A DNA stretch of 6,508 nt, taken from NCBI GenBank assembly GCA_024239055.1, contig JANBVJ010000017.1, forward strand, positions 1 to 6,508, given 5' to 3'. This document shows positions 1 to 4,816 of the stretch, piece by piece. A model generated the notes under the pieces. The model had not been told where the DNA came from. It searched no databases and saw only the letters and a program-made list of their open reading frames with translations. Source of the stretch: Patescibacteria group bacterium (GTDB taxonomy: Bacteria; Patescibacteria; Paceibacteria; Paceibacterales; UBA10102). How positions within the stretch are numbered: position 1 is the stretch's first letter; each line of letters opens with the position of its first letter. Made by a program: the position numbers and the translations under genes.

Positions 1-186
1 TGGTATTAAGGGTTCCTTGTTTTTGTAACTCTGCGTATATATGTCAAGATAAGGAGATTTAACTACATCATCTTTATATAGAGGGAGGGAGTGTCCAAAA
101 TCAGTGTCACAAATATTTGTTTCAATTTGTTTGGAATCAATAAACTGATTTATTATATTTGTGCTTTCCTTTAAGGCTAATGCCAT
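1..186 (-). CDS. Unknown protein, N-terminal 62 residues (gene continues past left edge)
   Basis: Reading the minus strand from an ATG at 186 gives 62 codons with no stop before the window ends, beginning MALALKESTNIINQFIDSKQ. The frame is open across the whole stretch. The product starts with a short hydrophobic and helical segment, followed by a polar region rich in Asp, Asn, Lys and Tyr. There is no signal peptide or membrane segment and I recognise no motif. The upstream sequence has no Shine-Dalgarno, as for most genes here. It lies 40 nt downstream of the 36-aa membrane peptide on the same strand, with a stable hairpin (204-237) between them. Because the C-terminus is missing, length and family cannot be judged. 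That it is coding rests on the open frame, the ATG placement and the shared strand with its neighbours. Confidence 0.6.
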   Translation of the reverse strand, partial: MALALKESTNIINQFIDSKQIETNICDTDFGHSLPLYKDDVVKSPYLDIYTQSYKNKEPLIP

Positions 187-203
187 AGTCTTTATCGGTT
201 TTG

Positions 204-244
204 GGTGCCACTACGTGTAGGTAACGTTAGTGGCGCCTTTTTTT
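204..244 (+). terminator. Intrinsic terminator reading rightward
   Basis: GGTGCCACTA (204-213) pairs with TAGTGGCGCC (228-237), ten pairs including one G-U. The stem extends by three more pairs past a bulged T, and seven Ts follow at 238-244. This is a textbook plus-strand terminator. No plus-strand gene ends here, so it may stop antisense transcription into the minus-strand operon. On the minus strand the hairpin has no U-tract after it, so it would act only as a structured leader before the gene at 186. The stem overlaps the stop codon of the 36-aa ORF. Confidence 0.65.
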
Positions 245-337
245 GTTCTTAAAAACAAGTCTCGCTGTCCATAAGCCAGAAATTAAACTAAATATGAAAA
301 GTACGATTTTTAGTAATATTTCAAAATTAAAATCCAT
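227..337 (-). CDS. 36-aa single-helix membrane peptide
   Basis: An ATG at 337 opens a 36-codon frame ending in TAA at 227. It encodes a short polar start (MDFNFE), a hydrophobic segment of about 20 residues (residues 7-23: ILLKIVLFIFSLISGLW) and a basic tail ending KNKKRRH. The shape is that of a small inner-membrane peptide with a positive C-terminus. It is unusual in having a perfect AGGAGG seven nt before the start, while other genes in the window have none or very weak sites. It follows the terminator of the upstream operon, so it should have its own promoter, but I found none of the TAnnTTTG type. Type I toxins, small holin-like peptides and small phage membrane proteins all have this build; I cannot choose between them. 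Confidence 0.55.
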   Translation of the reverse strand: MDFNFEILLKIVLFIFSLISGLWTARLVFKNKKRRH

Positions 338-344
338 TTTAAAG

Positions 345-350
345 CCTCCT
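345..350 (-). promoter_or_regulatory. Perfect Shine-Dalgarno AGGAGG for the 36-aa ORF
   Basis: AGGAGG on the minus strand lies 7 nt from the ATG at 337, an ideal spacing. Bacteroidetes ribosomes generally make little use of this motif, and no other start in this window has it. A GCCTC about 20 nt upstream (at about 374-370, minus) could pair with the GAGGC that contains the site, so access may be controlled by folding. Confidence 0.55.
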
Positions 351-393
351 AAGGCAGTAACTTGGTTAGAGGCACATTGTAGCACCCACCCCC

Positions 394-437
394 AAAAAAA
401 ATGATGAAAGGTGCTAAAAGGTTGCTCCCTTCATCAT
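394..437 (-). terminator. Intrinsic terminator of the HNH operon
   Basis: On the minus strand ATGATGAAGG is followed, after a loop of about 16 nt, by CCTTTCATCAT and then a run of eight Ts (401-394). The stem has ten pairs with one bulged T. It starts inside the stop codon of the 67-aa gene at 434, so it is placed to end the operon that begins at the promoter near 1730. Confidence 0.8.
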
Positions 438-637
438 ATATGCCCCTTGGGGCGGTTACGGCTTGTAAAGCTACCAAGCTGCTGTCCTGACCGGTGATCA
501 TAGAAATTAGCCCACCGCCACCCGGGAAAACGTTTGTCCAGAAATTTAGCGAAGCTCACCAGGTTGTTTACGTATTGATATTTTACAAATTTGACCTGAT
601 CTACCTTAACAATTACTGTGCGTCTTTTATTTGCCAT
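434..637 (-). CDS. Small basic protein of unknown function (67 aa)
   Basis: The gene starts at ATG 637 (MANKRRTVIVKVDQVKF) and ends with TGA at 434. The product is strongly basic, with an Arg/Lys-rich N-terminus, a likely beta strand (residues 7-14), a probable helix around residues 22-36 (YVNNLVSFAKFLDKRF), and an aromatic segment PGWRWANFYDHRSGQQL. This small alpha/beta layout with many positive charges would suit a nucleic-acid-binding phage accessory protein, but I do not recognise the family. It is the last gene of the HNH operon: the terminator stem begins in its stop codon. It is separated from the 74-aa gene by 93 nt that hold two hairpins, so its expression may be set separately. No Shine-Dalgarno is present. 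A 12-bp perfect palindrome, GCCCCTTGGGGC (443-454), lies in its last codons. Confidence 0.75.
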   Translation of the reverse strand: MANKRRTVIVKVDQVKFVKYQYVNNLVSFAKFLDKRFPGWRWANFYDHRSGQQLGSFTSRNRPKGHI

Positions 638-651
638 TATTTAGTAAGAAA

Positions 652-711
652 CCCCACGCTAACCTGACTACTTGGTAAAGCACAGTGCGATGTAAGTAGC
701 CAGGCGCAGGG
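652..711 (-). other. Long structured hairpin in the leader of the 67-aa gene
   Basis: Read on the minus strand, CCCTGCGC (711-704) pairs with GCGTGGGG (659-652) using two G-U pairs. CTGGCTACTT (703-694) pairs with AAGTAGTCAG (673-664) using one G-U pair. A GTTA bulge lies on the 3' side, and the apical region holds a third helix, GCAC/GTGC (688-680). Several pairs are G-U only on the minus strand and would be mismatches on the plus strand, which points to a minus-strand RNA. It ends 15 nt before the ATG at 637, so it could control translation or processing, or be a small RNA on its own. Confidence 0.5.
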
Positions 712-712
712 C

Positions 713-732
713 AAAAGGTTTAACAACCTTTT
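713..732 (-). terminator. Weak terminator-like hairpin after the 74-aa gene
   Basis: AAAAGGTT (713-720) and AACCTTTT (725-732) form a perfect 8-bp stem with a 4-nt loop. It overlaps the TAA stop of the 74-aa gene at 731. The U residues are part of the stem and are followed by GCCC, so at best it gives partial termination or protects the upstream mRNA. Confidence 0.35.
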
Positions 733-955
733 AGCAATCTTTATTGATGAGGTGAGAATATTGTTTAATTTCATCACATTTTTCGTAGTCATCGTATTTC
801 TCCGAGGTGAACGATGTAATTATTTTATCTTTATTATTTGATGCTTCTATAACAGACCATATTGCTCCGATTGTGCTTTGCCCGTCAAATTTACAGATGA
901 GAAAAGTTTTATTATCTCCCCTGCCTTGGTAACTTATTCTGATTATCTTTTTCAT
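731..955 (-). CDS. Unknown small protein (74 aa)
   Basis: I chose the ATG at 955 (MKKIIRISYQGRGDNKTFLI) over an in-frame TTG at 1000, because the latter would overlap the upstream gene and MKK starts are common here. The product has an N-terminal beta-strand pattern (KIIRISYQ, KTFLICKF), then a probable helix (TIGAIWSVIEASN) and a charged, Asp/Lys/Tyr-rich C-terminus with a Cys near each end of that part. There is no membrane segment and no family I can name. It follows the 82-aa gene after 22 nt and is followed by a hairpin that overlaps its stop. The shared strand and spacing suggest it is made from the HNH operon message. Confidence 0.7.
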   Translation of the reverse strand: MKKIIRISYQGRGDNKTFLICKFDGQSTIGAIWSVIEASNNKDKIITSFTSEKYDDYEKCDEIKQYSHLINKDC

Positions 956-977
956 AGTAAAAGGGCGAAAGGTATAA

Positions 978-1226
978 TTAAATTTTAGTCTGTGGTGCAA
1001 ATTTGGTTAAAACTTTTCTCTTTTCTATATAATACCAGTCCCGGTCAGGCAGAGGGAACTCTGCCTCTTGCGTTTTGTGGAGTACACGGGTGACCTGGCT
1101 GTAGCTCCGGAAGTTTTTGTGTAGGTGGGCGGGAGTTTCGCTTAGCATACTCTCGTAGCAGGTTTTGAGGTTAGAACTGATCATAATCACCGCTGAGCGG
1201 TGGCGGAGTAAATATACTTTTTTCAT
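978..1226 (-). CDS. Unknown small protein (82 aa), second gene of HNH operon
   Basis: The start at 1226 (MKKVYLLRHRSAVIMISSNL) is preferred to an upstream ATG at 1277. It leaves an 11-nt gap after the HNH stop instead of a 40-bp overlap, and a weak AAAGGA lies 7 nt before it. The product begins with two likely beta strands (KKVYLLRH, AVIMISS), then a helix with TCYESMLSE, a segment FRSYSQVTRVLHK that could be a second helix, and a final strand DWYYIEKRKVL. It is basic. The order strand-strand-helix-helix-strand would suit a small DNA-binding or adaptor fold, but I cannot name the family. Its tight coupling to the HNH gene suggests joint expression. Confidence 0.75.
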   Translation of the reverse strand: MKKVYLLRHRSAVIMISSNLKTCYESMLSETPAHLHKNFRSYSQVTRVLHKTQEAEFPLPDRDWYYIEKRKVLTKFAPQTKI

Positions 1227-1237
1227 TGTTTTATCCT

Positions 1238-1618
1238 TTAGATTGTAAAAGTGAATGAGAATTGATTTTTTTTCCATTTACGCCCGTACTTTCTACTCAT
1301 AATATGCTGCCTAATATCGTGCTTTAAATGGCATCGTTGACAAAGCGCAACAAGGTTTGTAAATATGTTGTTATCCTTATTGTGATCTTTGTGTGCTATT
1401 GTCAGAAGGATCCTTGTGAATTTAGTGCCGTCCAAGTCCATGGCCTCTGTTTCCAGGCCTTCCGGCATTGGTGCCCAATATGGTTTGTTTTTTTCTATCC
1501 TGTAAATAAATTCTCCATTTGGAGCATCGCAAAATTCGCATCTATTAAGAGCTCTCCGGAGTAGGATCATGCGCCTGATCAGTGACCATTTGGGGTGATA
1601 TTCTTTTTTGTTAAACAT
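1238..1618 (-). CDS. HNH endonuclease (126 aa)
   Basis: The protein has a zinc-supported HNH core. A first Cys pair lies in RCEFCDAPNG (C27, C30). The catalytic beta strand LTIAHKDHN carries H76 and H79. N88 lies in TNLVALCQRCH, and the second Cys pair C93/C96 precedes H97. These are the expected metal and zinc ligands of the HNH family, which cuts DNA using a divalent metal ion. The C-terminus is basic (SRKYGRKWKKNQ), suitable for DNA contact. The length is typical of stand-alone phage HNH proteins, which serve in packaging, as homing nucleases or in host-DNA attack. It is first in a four-gene operon and follows a leader with TGATCA palindromes and a Bacteroidetes-type promoter. Start: ATG at 1618 in the A-rich context AAAACTAAAAATG, with no Shine-Dalgarno. 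The nuclease family is secure; the biological role is not. Confidence 0.9.
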   Translation of the reverse strand: MFNKKEYHPKWSLIRRMILLRRALNRCEFCDAPNGEFIYRIEKNKPYWAPMPEGLETEAMDLDGTKFTRILLTIAHKDHNKDNNIFTNLVALCQRCHLKHDIRQHIMSRKYGRKWKKNQFSFTFTI

Positions 1619-1625
1619 TTTTAGT

Positions 1626-1710
1626 TTTGATCAAATGCTGTTTGTAAACGGGTGATCCACTGGGCCCAACATGATCAGTGGTAGGTGATCCCCATTGCTT
1701 AACATGATCA
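1626..1710 (-). promoter_or_regulatory. Cluster of phased TGATCA palindromes (operator candidate)
   Basis: Three TGATCA palindromes start at 1628, 1672 and 1705, that is 44 and 33 bp apart, so they face the same side of the helix. The two right-hand ones sit in a direct repeat of period 33: GGTGATCC (1651, 1684), nine variable bases, then AACATGATCA (1668, 1701). The left one lies in the perfect 10-bp palindrome TTTGATCAAA. All lie between the promoter and the HNH start, where bound repressor would block transcription. A further TGATCA at 1576 in the HNH gene is off phase. Confidence 0.5.
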
Positions 1711-1729
1711 ACCTTTTATAGATTATACG

Positions 1730-1761
1730 CAAATATAAGGCAGAGGTTTGTAAAACGCAAA
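1730..1761 (-). promoter_or_regulatory. Bacteroidetes-type promoter of the HNH operon
   Basis: On the minus strand TTTG (1761-1758) is followed after 20 nt by TATATTTG (1737-1730), matching the -33 TTTG and -7 TAnnTTTG elements of Bacteroidetes primary-sigma promoters with a normal spacer. Transcription would start near 1725 and give a leader of about 105 nt before the HNH start. Direct copies of ACGCAAATA at 1727 and 1755 partly overlap both elements and are 28 bp apart. Confidence 0.7.
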
Positions 1762-1839
1762 TAAAAAGGCAATTATTTTCACTTTATTTTTTAGATCATT
1801 TGCGAATAGCTATTTGTTAATTATCATTTAGCCATAGAG

Positions 1840-1890
1840 GCTAATCCAGCGCTATGTTAGAACTAATCCCGAACTAATCCAAAACTAATT
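1840..1890. repeat. Helically phased ACTAATCC boxes
   Basis: GCTAATCC at 1840, ACTAATCC at 1862 and 1873, and ACTAATT at 1884 start 22, 11 and 11 bp apart, all multiples of 11. A looser ACTAATATCC follows at 1898. Such in-phase short boxes are typical of iterons or of cooperative regulator sites. They lie about 80 bp upstream of the HNH promoter, so they could serve an activator or a replication initiator. Confidence 0.45.
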
Positions 1891-2232
1891 GCGCTCTACT
1901 AATATCCTGCTTAGTTAGTTATAAAATAATAAAACTTTCCTTAAAATTTTGCTTAGGCGATTTTTAAGCCTGCGGGTTGGAAAGTGTCAAGGTTTTTGTT
2001 ATTTATTTTTGGTTCAGCAAGGGTAAAGAAAATAAATCACAAAACAGAGCGTGACCTTGACTTGCGGATGGTAGAGGCTTATCTTAGCCTATGCAAAATT
2101 TTAAGTCAATGCAATGGTAGCAGAAATTTTTAATAATGTCAATAGGTGGGCGAGTGTTAAAATTTTTTTTGAGATTGAGCCAATGGTGTTGGATAGAAAA
2201 AATTTTAATTCTCGCCTTAGTCAGCAAACAAT

Positions 2233-2281
2233 TTAAGGCAAGTATTGGATTAGGGTACTTCTGGGGGAATACTTGCATTAA
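2233..2281. repeat. Inverted repeat with 13 paired bases
   Basis: TTAA-G-GCAAGTATT (2233-2246) mirrors AATACTTGC-A-TTAA (2268-2281): nine perfect pairs, one mismatch, then four more pairs, around a 21-nt G-rich loop. No U-tract follows on either strand, so it is not an ordinary terminator. It may be part of the structured RNA candidate further right. Confidence 0.45.
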
Positions 2282-2663
2282 TTTGTGTAGCAGAGCAGTC
2301 TTTTAAAATTAGCTTACAATAAGAGGTCATATCGTAAACAAGTCCAAATGAAAGTGATAAAAGCTGTGCAGTCATGGGGTGGGCTTGTGTGCCGCTCTGG
2401 AGCTTGGCACACCTACAGAAAAGGCAAAGGGGCGTTGTGCAGGTCAGTGCGTCAGCAAGCCCCGTAGCGTGGGCTTAGGGTTGGCATAGTGTAAGGTCAT
2501 AGCAGGGGATCTGTTGTAGGTCAGGGATAGAAAAAAAAATCAGGGATGCCAAGCTACAGAGCAAGCCGCACACACAAAAAAACCGTGTGAAGGGCGAGCT
2601 AAAGGGTTGCCGGGTAGTTGCGGCTGCCGGTGAGTGAGCCACAGGTGGAGAGGGTGGGAGAAA

Positions 2664-2729
2664 GCAAGGGGCATGACAGAGTGTTTGGTACAGGCTATGT
2701 GCGTTGGGCACTCTGGCATGATCCCTTGC
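2664..2729. repeat. Long imperfect inverted repeat (66 nt)
   Basis: GCAAGGG (2664-2670), CATG (2672-2675) and CAGAGTG (2677-2683) pair in order with CCCTTGC (2723-2729), CATG (2717-2720) and CACTCTG (2709-2715). The 18 pairs are interrupted by one small internal loop and one mismatch, and the loop is 25 nt. It is the strongest fold in the GC-rich island. Confidence 0.6.
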
Positions 2730-2777
2730 CGACTTAGGCTCTGCGGGCTGTGTGAACGAACACCTTTGGACGGCTAA

Positions 2778-2819
2778 AGCTGCCCGTGTGTGTTGGATAT
2801 TAGCGAGGGAAGGGCAGCT
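2778..2819. repeat. Perfect 8-bp inverted repeat
   Basis: AGCTGCCC (2778-2785) and GGGCAGCT (2812-2819) are exact reverse complements around a 26-nt purine-rich loop. It lies near the right end of the GC-rich island. Confidence 0.5.
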
Positions 2820-2880
2820 ATGGCAATGGGGGTTTGCTATTGCGTGGCTATAGGGCAATGGGGTGTTGATAGGGTGTTGG

Positions 2881-3048
2881 TTAGGGCTTTTTAAATTTAA
2901 AGTTCAAAAAAAAACATCTGCTAATGACGCTTATTGTCTGGTAAAAAAGTGGTAATTAAGCCAAAGGTTAAAGCCATTAATATTAATTCTTATTATCTTT
3001 CAGCCCTATCAAATTTTACATAGTTCATTTTTAATTACTTTTACTTTC
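2881..3048. other. AT-rich spacer beside the 44-bp repeats
   Basis: This gene-free stretch contains TTTAAATTTAAA, a run of nine As (2907-2915) and the 12-bp palindrome ATTAATATTAAT (2976-2987). An AT-rich, easily melted segment next to a tandem array is an arrangement seen in replication origins, but no initiator gene is visible nearby. Confidence 0.3.
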
Positions 3049-3354
3049 CTTTAGTCTTATCCTGTCATTACTTATTCTTTTATTTTATTATCCTGTAGTC
3101 TTACCCTGTTATTACTTACTCTTTTATTTTATCATCCTTTAGACTTATCCCGTCATTACTTACTCTCTTATTTTATCATCCTTTAGTCTTATCCTGTTAT
3201 TACTTATTCTCTTATTTTATCATCCTTTAGTCTTATCCTGTTATTACTTACTCTCTTATTTTATCATCCTTTAGTCTTATCCTGTCATTACTTACTCTCT
3301 TATTTTATCACTTTGTGGCCTTATTCTGTGCTTACTTATTCTCTTATTTAGTGA
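3049..3354. repeat. Seven 44-bp tandem repeats
   Basis: Units begin at 3049, 3093, 3137, 3181, 3225, 3269 and 3311 with a period of 44 bp; the sixth is 42 bp and the seventh degenerate. Each starts CTTTAGTCTTATCCTG and ends TTATTTTATCATC on the plus strand. Differences between units are mostly C/T changes. The plus strand is almost free of G. Within each unit CTTAT occurs twice about 23 bp apart, hinting that the unit arose from a doubled 22-mer. Five of seven units carry TTATCC, the first six bases of a DnaA box, but without the ACA end. The last unit runs over the stop codon of the GIY-YIG gene at 3348. An iteron origin or a simple minisatellite are both possible. Confidence 0.85.
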
Positions 3355-3602
3355 TCCCCTGTACTGAATTTTAATCTATTTAAGTATTTTTTAGCTCCTA
3401 AATTTTTTATCTTAACTTCTAATCTTCTTGCCTCTTTTCTTGTACTGAACTCTTTTTCATATATCATTTTTACAGGTCTATAATGCTTTGTTGATTTACT
3501 TTTACCGTCTTGATGTTCCTTTAATCTTCTTACTTTATTATTTGTTATACCGGTGTAGTATGTATTATTTTTAAGCGTCAATATATAAGTGTGAAAAATC
3601 AT
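3348..3602 (-). CDS. GIY-YIG nuclease, small single-domain (84 aa)
   Basis: The N-terminus carries the two strands of the GIY-YIG fold: HTYILTL (T5-Y6-I7 in place of G-I-Y) and TYYTGIT (Y16-T17-G18 in place of Y-I-G). The catalytic Arg lies in NKVRRLKEHQ (R25/R26), with H30 after it. Y41 follows in KHYRPVKMIY, and the metal-binding Glu is E62 in EARRLEVKIKNL. All expected active-site positions are present, so it should cut DNA with a divalent metal. The size and the layout KHYRPVKMIYEKEF match the small UPF0213/YhbQ-like branch. It is last in the structural operon, starting 2 nt after the tail-fibre-like gene, where stand-alone GIY-YIG genes in phages often act as homing nucleases. Its stop lies in the last 44-bp repeat. 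Family is secure; target and role are unknown. Confidence 0.9.
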   Translation of the reverse strand: MIFHTYILTLKNNTYYTGITNNKVRRLKEHQDGKSKSTKHYRPVKMIYEKEFSTRKEARRLEVKIKNLGAKKYLNRLKFSTGDH

Positions 3603-3604
3603 TT

Positions 3605-4054
3605 TTAAACTACTATTCTTAATTCACCCGTTGCTGTTTTGTACATATCCGCTAGTATCAGGCCTCCTGCTAAAGCTGCTGCGTTATTTGCGAATGTTAG
3701 TAATCCTTCTGCTTTCATTTTTCCTGGTGCTCTTATATTGAAACCAGTATCTATAACTAATGATGTATCAACAACGAATCCACCTAAATTAGCCTTTATT
3801 AAATTAGATCCAAGACTGCCTATGCTAAAGAATTTATCGTTGAAAGTATCCCCGTCACTTGTTATGATTAAGTCTGTATCACTAATTTGTATTTGTAATT
3901 TTCCGCCTGTTTGACTTTTAATTTTTATTCCGTTTTTTAAATTACTATCATCTTCTAAACTTAATAGACTATCTATTAATGCTGCAAATTGTGCTTGTGT
4001 AGGGACATCCCCCGTTTCAAAAAAGGCTTTTAATATTGCTCTGCTGTCTGCCAT
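3605..4054 (-). CDS. Phage tail-fibre-like protein (149 aa)
   Basis: The N-terminus ILKAFFETGDVPTQAQFAAL followed by IDSLLS is a helical start of a kind often seen in short tail-fibre or baseplate-linked proteins of Bacteroidetes phages. The C-terminus, NNAAALAGGLILADMYKTA then TGELRIVV, matches a common ending of phage fibre proteins. The middle (about residues 40-120) is rich in Gly, Ser, Thr and alternating hydrophobic residues (GGKLQIQISDTDLIITS), predicting beta strands or a beta-helix as in trimeric fibres. There is no signal peptide or membrane segment. The start at 4054 follows the stop of the 250-aa gene by 2 nt, and the GIY-YIG gene follows 2 nt after its end, so translation is probably coupled. 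The identification rests on remembered family patterns rather than a search; a role in host attachment is inferred. Confidence 0.7.
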   Translation of the reverse strand: MADSRAILKAFFETGDVPTQAQFAALIDSLLSLEDDSNLKNGIKIKSQTGGKLQIQISDTDLIITSDGDTFNDKFFSIGSLGSNLIKANLGGFVVDTSLVIDTGFNIRAPGKMKAEGLLTFANNAAALAGGLILADMYKTATGELRIVV

Positions 4055-4056
4055 AA

Positions 4057-4809
4057 TTAACCTATTATAAATGTGCTATCTATTATCATTACTCCTATTC
4101 CAGCTACTGCTATTCTTAAATCGTCTGATAAAATTAAACCTGGGCTTGTAATTCCGGAAGTTTTGTTTACTGTCTGTATCATGCTTGAAATTTTTATACA
4201 TACAGCGATTGTTGATGGAGGATATGGAATACCGTGTGTGTCTTCCCAATCTGCTGTAATGTCAATTATTCCGGACACTGCCTGATCAAGGACCCGGGTT
4301 AATCTTAATGCACTTCTTACTGATGTTGTTGTCCTGGTAAATGGTGAAGTTGTTCTAATTAGAAATGCAGTGTTAGTAAAGTCTATTCCCGTTTCAACAT
4401 TTAATTTTATTGAAGTTTCATCAATTAACAACTCTATTACCGGTACTGCTATGGGTAGATCACGAGCCGGTGGAATTTCTAATATAGTTTCACCAATTAA
4501 TTCTCTAACTTGATTTATTGATTCAAACCAATTTTGTCCCGTTAAAGTTTTATCCTCACCAAATTTATCAGTCTTAGTGAAAGTCGTAGCGAAGTCGTCC
4601 CATAATATTTTACTTGATTCTCCTAATCTTTGAAATTCAGTTAAAAATCTTTGATGCTTTTCATGTGCTCTCGTTTGTTTTTCAGAAGATTCTCTTGATG
4701 CTTGGCCTCTTAGTCTAATTATATTTCCGGATCTGTTTTTATGAAATGTCCAGCCACCTATAGAGCCTCTAATGGCAGTTATGCCTGCACCAAATTGTAC
4801 TCTTGCCAT
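4057..4809 (-). CDS. Phage structural-type protein with IRGxxGG N-terminal motif (250 aa)
   Basis: The N-terminus is typical of a phage protein family whose members begin with an I-[RS]-G-x-[IV]-G-G-x-x-F motif: here ITAIRGSIGGWTFHKNRSGN, with basic residues after it. A helical section follows, ending in KILWDDFATTF (about residues 85-95), then LTGQNWFESINQVREL. From about residue 110 the sequence turns into short beta strands, ending VMIIDSTFIIG. It is a paralogue of the 225-aa protein two genes upstream: both share IRG...F, LWD-[DQ]-F, the following helix and the strand block containing F-L/I-x...-P-F. Its start at 4809 is 7 nt after the stop of the 64-aa gene, without a Shine-Dalgarno. Such proteins lie among late phage genes; their exact place in the virion is not known to me. 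Confidence 0.75.
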   Translation of the reverse strand: MARVQFGAGITAIRGSIGGWTFHKNRSGNIIRLRGQASRESSEKQTRAHEKHQRFLTEFQRLGESSKILWDDFATTFTKTDKFGEDKTLTGQNWFESINQVRELIGETILEIPPARDLPIAVPVIELLIDETSIKLNVETGIDFTNTAFLIRTTSPFTRTTTSVRSALRLTRVLDQAVSGIIDITADWEDTHGIPYPPSTIAVCIKISSMIQTVNKTSGITSPGLILSDDLRIAVAGIGVMIIDSTFIIG

Positions 4810-4816
4810 GTTATTA

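Larger units (their letters stand above)
1740..2375. other. Non-coding region with scattered dyads, no convincing gene
   Basis: Apart from the phased boxes at 1840-1890 and the inverted repeat at 2233-2281, this AT-rich stretch holds TTAGCC/GGCTAA (1828-1844, 5-nt loop), AGGCT/AGCCT (about 2076-2091) and GTCAAGG/CCTTGAC (1986-1992 and 2055-2061). A lone plus-strand TATTTTTG (2004-2011) resembles a Bacteroidetes -7 element, but the nearest TTG is 24 nt upstream, longer than ideal. It could drive a rightward transcript into the GC-rich island. A 64-codon minus frame at 2278-2084 is not persuasive. Confidence 0.4.
2376..2880 (+). ncRNA. Candidate large structured RNA: GC-rich, G-skewed island
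   Basis: Lines counted here run at 53-57% G+C, against about 28% in the flanking repeats, with G well above C on the plus strand (26 G to 6 C in 2641-2700). It holds several independent inverted repeats. GTGTGCC/GGCACAC (2387-2412) has an inner GCTC/GAGC. AAGCCC/GGGCTT is at 2457-2476. GCAAGGG-CATG-CAGAGTG pairs with CACTCTG-CATG-CCCTTGC at 2664-2729, 18 pairs. AGCTGCCC/GGGCAGCT is at 2778-2819. No convincing protein frame exists on either strand. Length and location suit the large ornate RNAs found in phages (GOLLD, ROOL classes), but I do not recognise a consensus of either. The strand is inferred from G-richness only, and no clear promoter or terminator was seen. It could also be a foreign insertion or a decayed gene. 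Confidence 0.3.

Noticed and set aside
443..454. GCCCCTTGGGGC palindrome as a terminator
   Set aside because: The stem is short, without a real loop or a U-tract, and it codes for R-P-K-G at the end of the 67-aa protein; the real terminator is just downstream.
1328..1564. 78-residue plus-strand frame
   Set aside because: It lies entirely opposite the HNH gene, whose motifs are clear; it is a shadow frame. The same holds for plus frames opposite the structural genes at 3639-3914, 4073-4285 and 5193-5456.
1238..1618. HEARO-type RNA-guided HNH locus with the GC-rich island as guide RNA
   Set aside because: The HNH protein is only 126 aa with no RuvC-like or RNA-binding part, lies about 760 bp away from the island, and is separated from it by its own promoter.
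2084..2278. 64-residue minus-strand frame
   Set aside because: No recognisable pattern, it overlaps an inverted repeat at its start, and it is isolated from other genes; more likely chance.
2475..2858. 127-residue minus-strand frame in the GC-rich island
   Set aside because: The composition (Pro, Ser, Cys, His rich) follows from C-rich DNA. No domain, no signal before the start, and the interval is full of inverted repeats.
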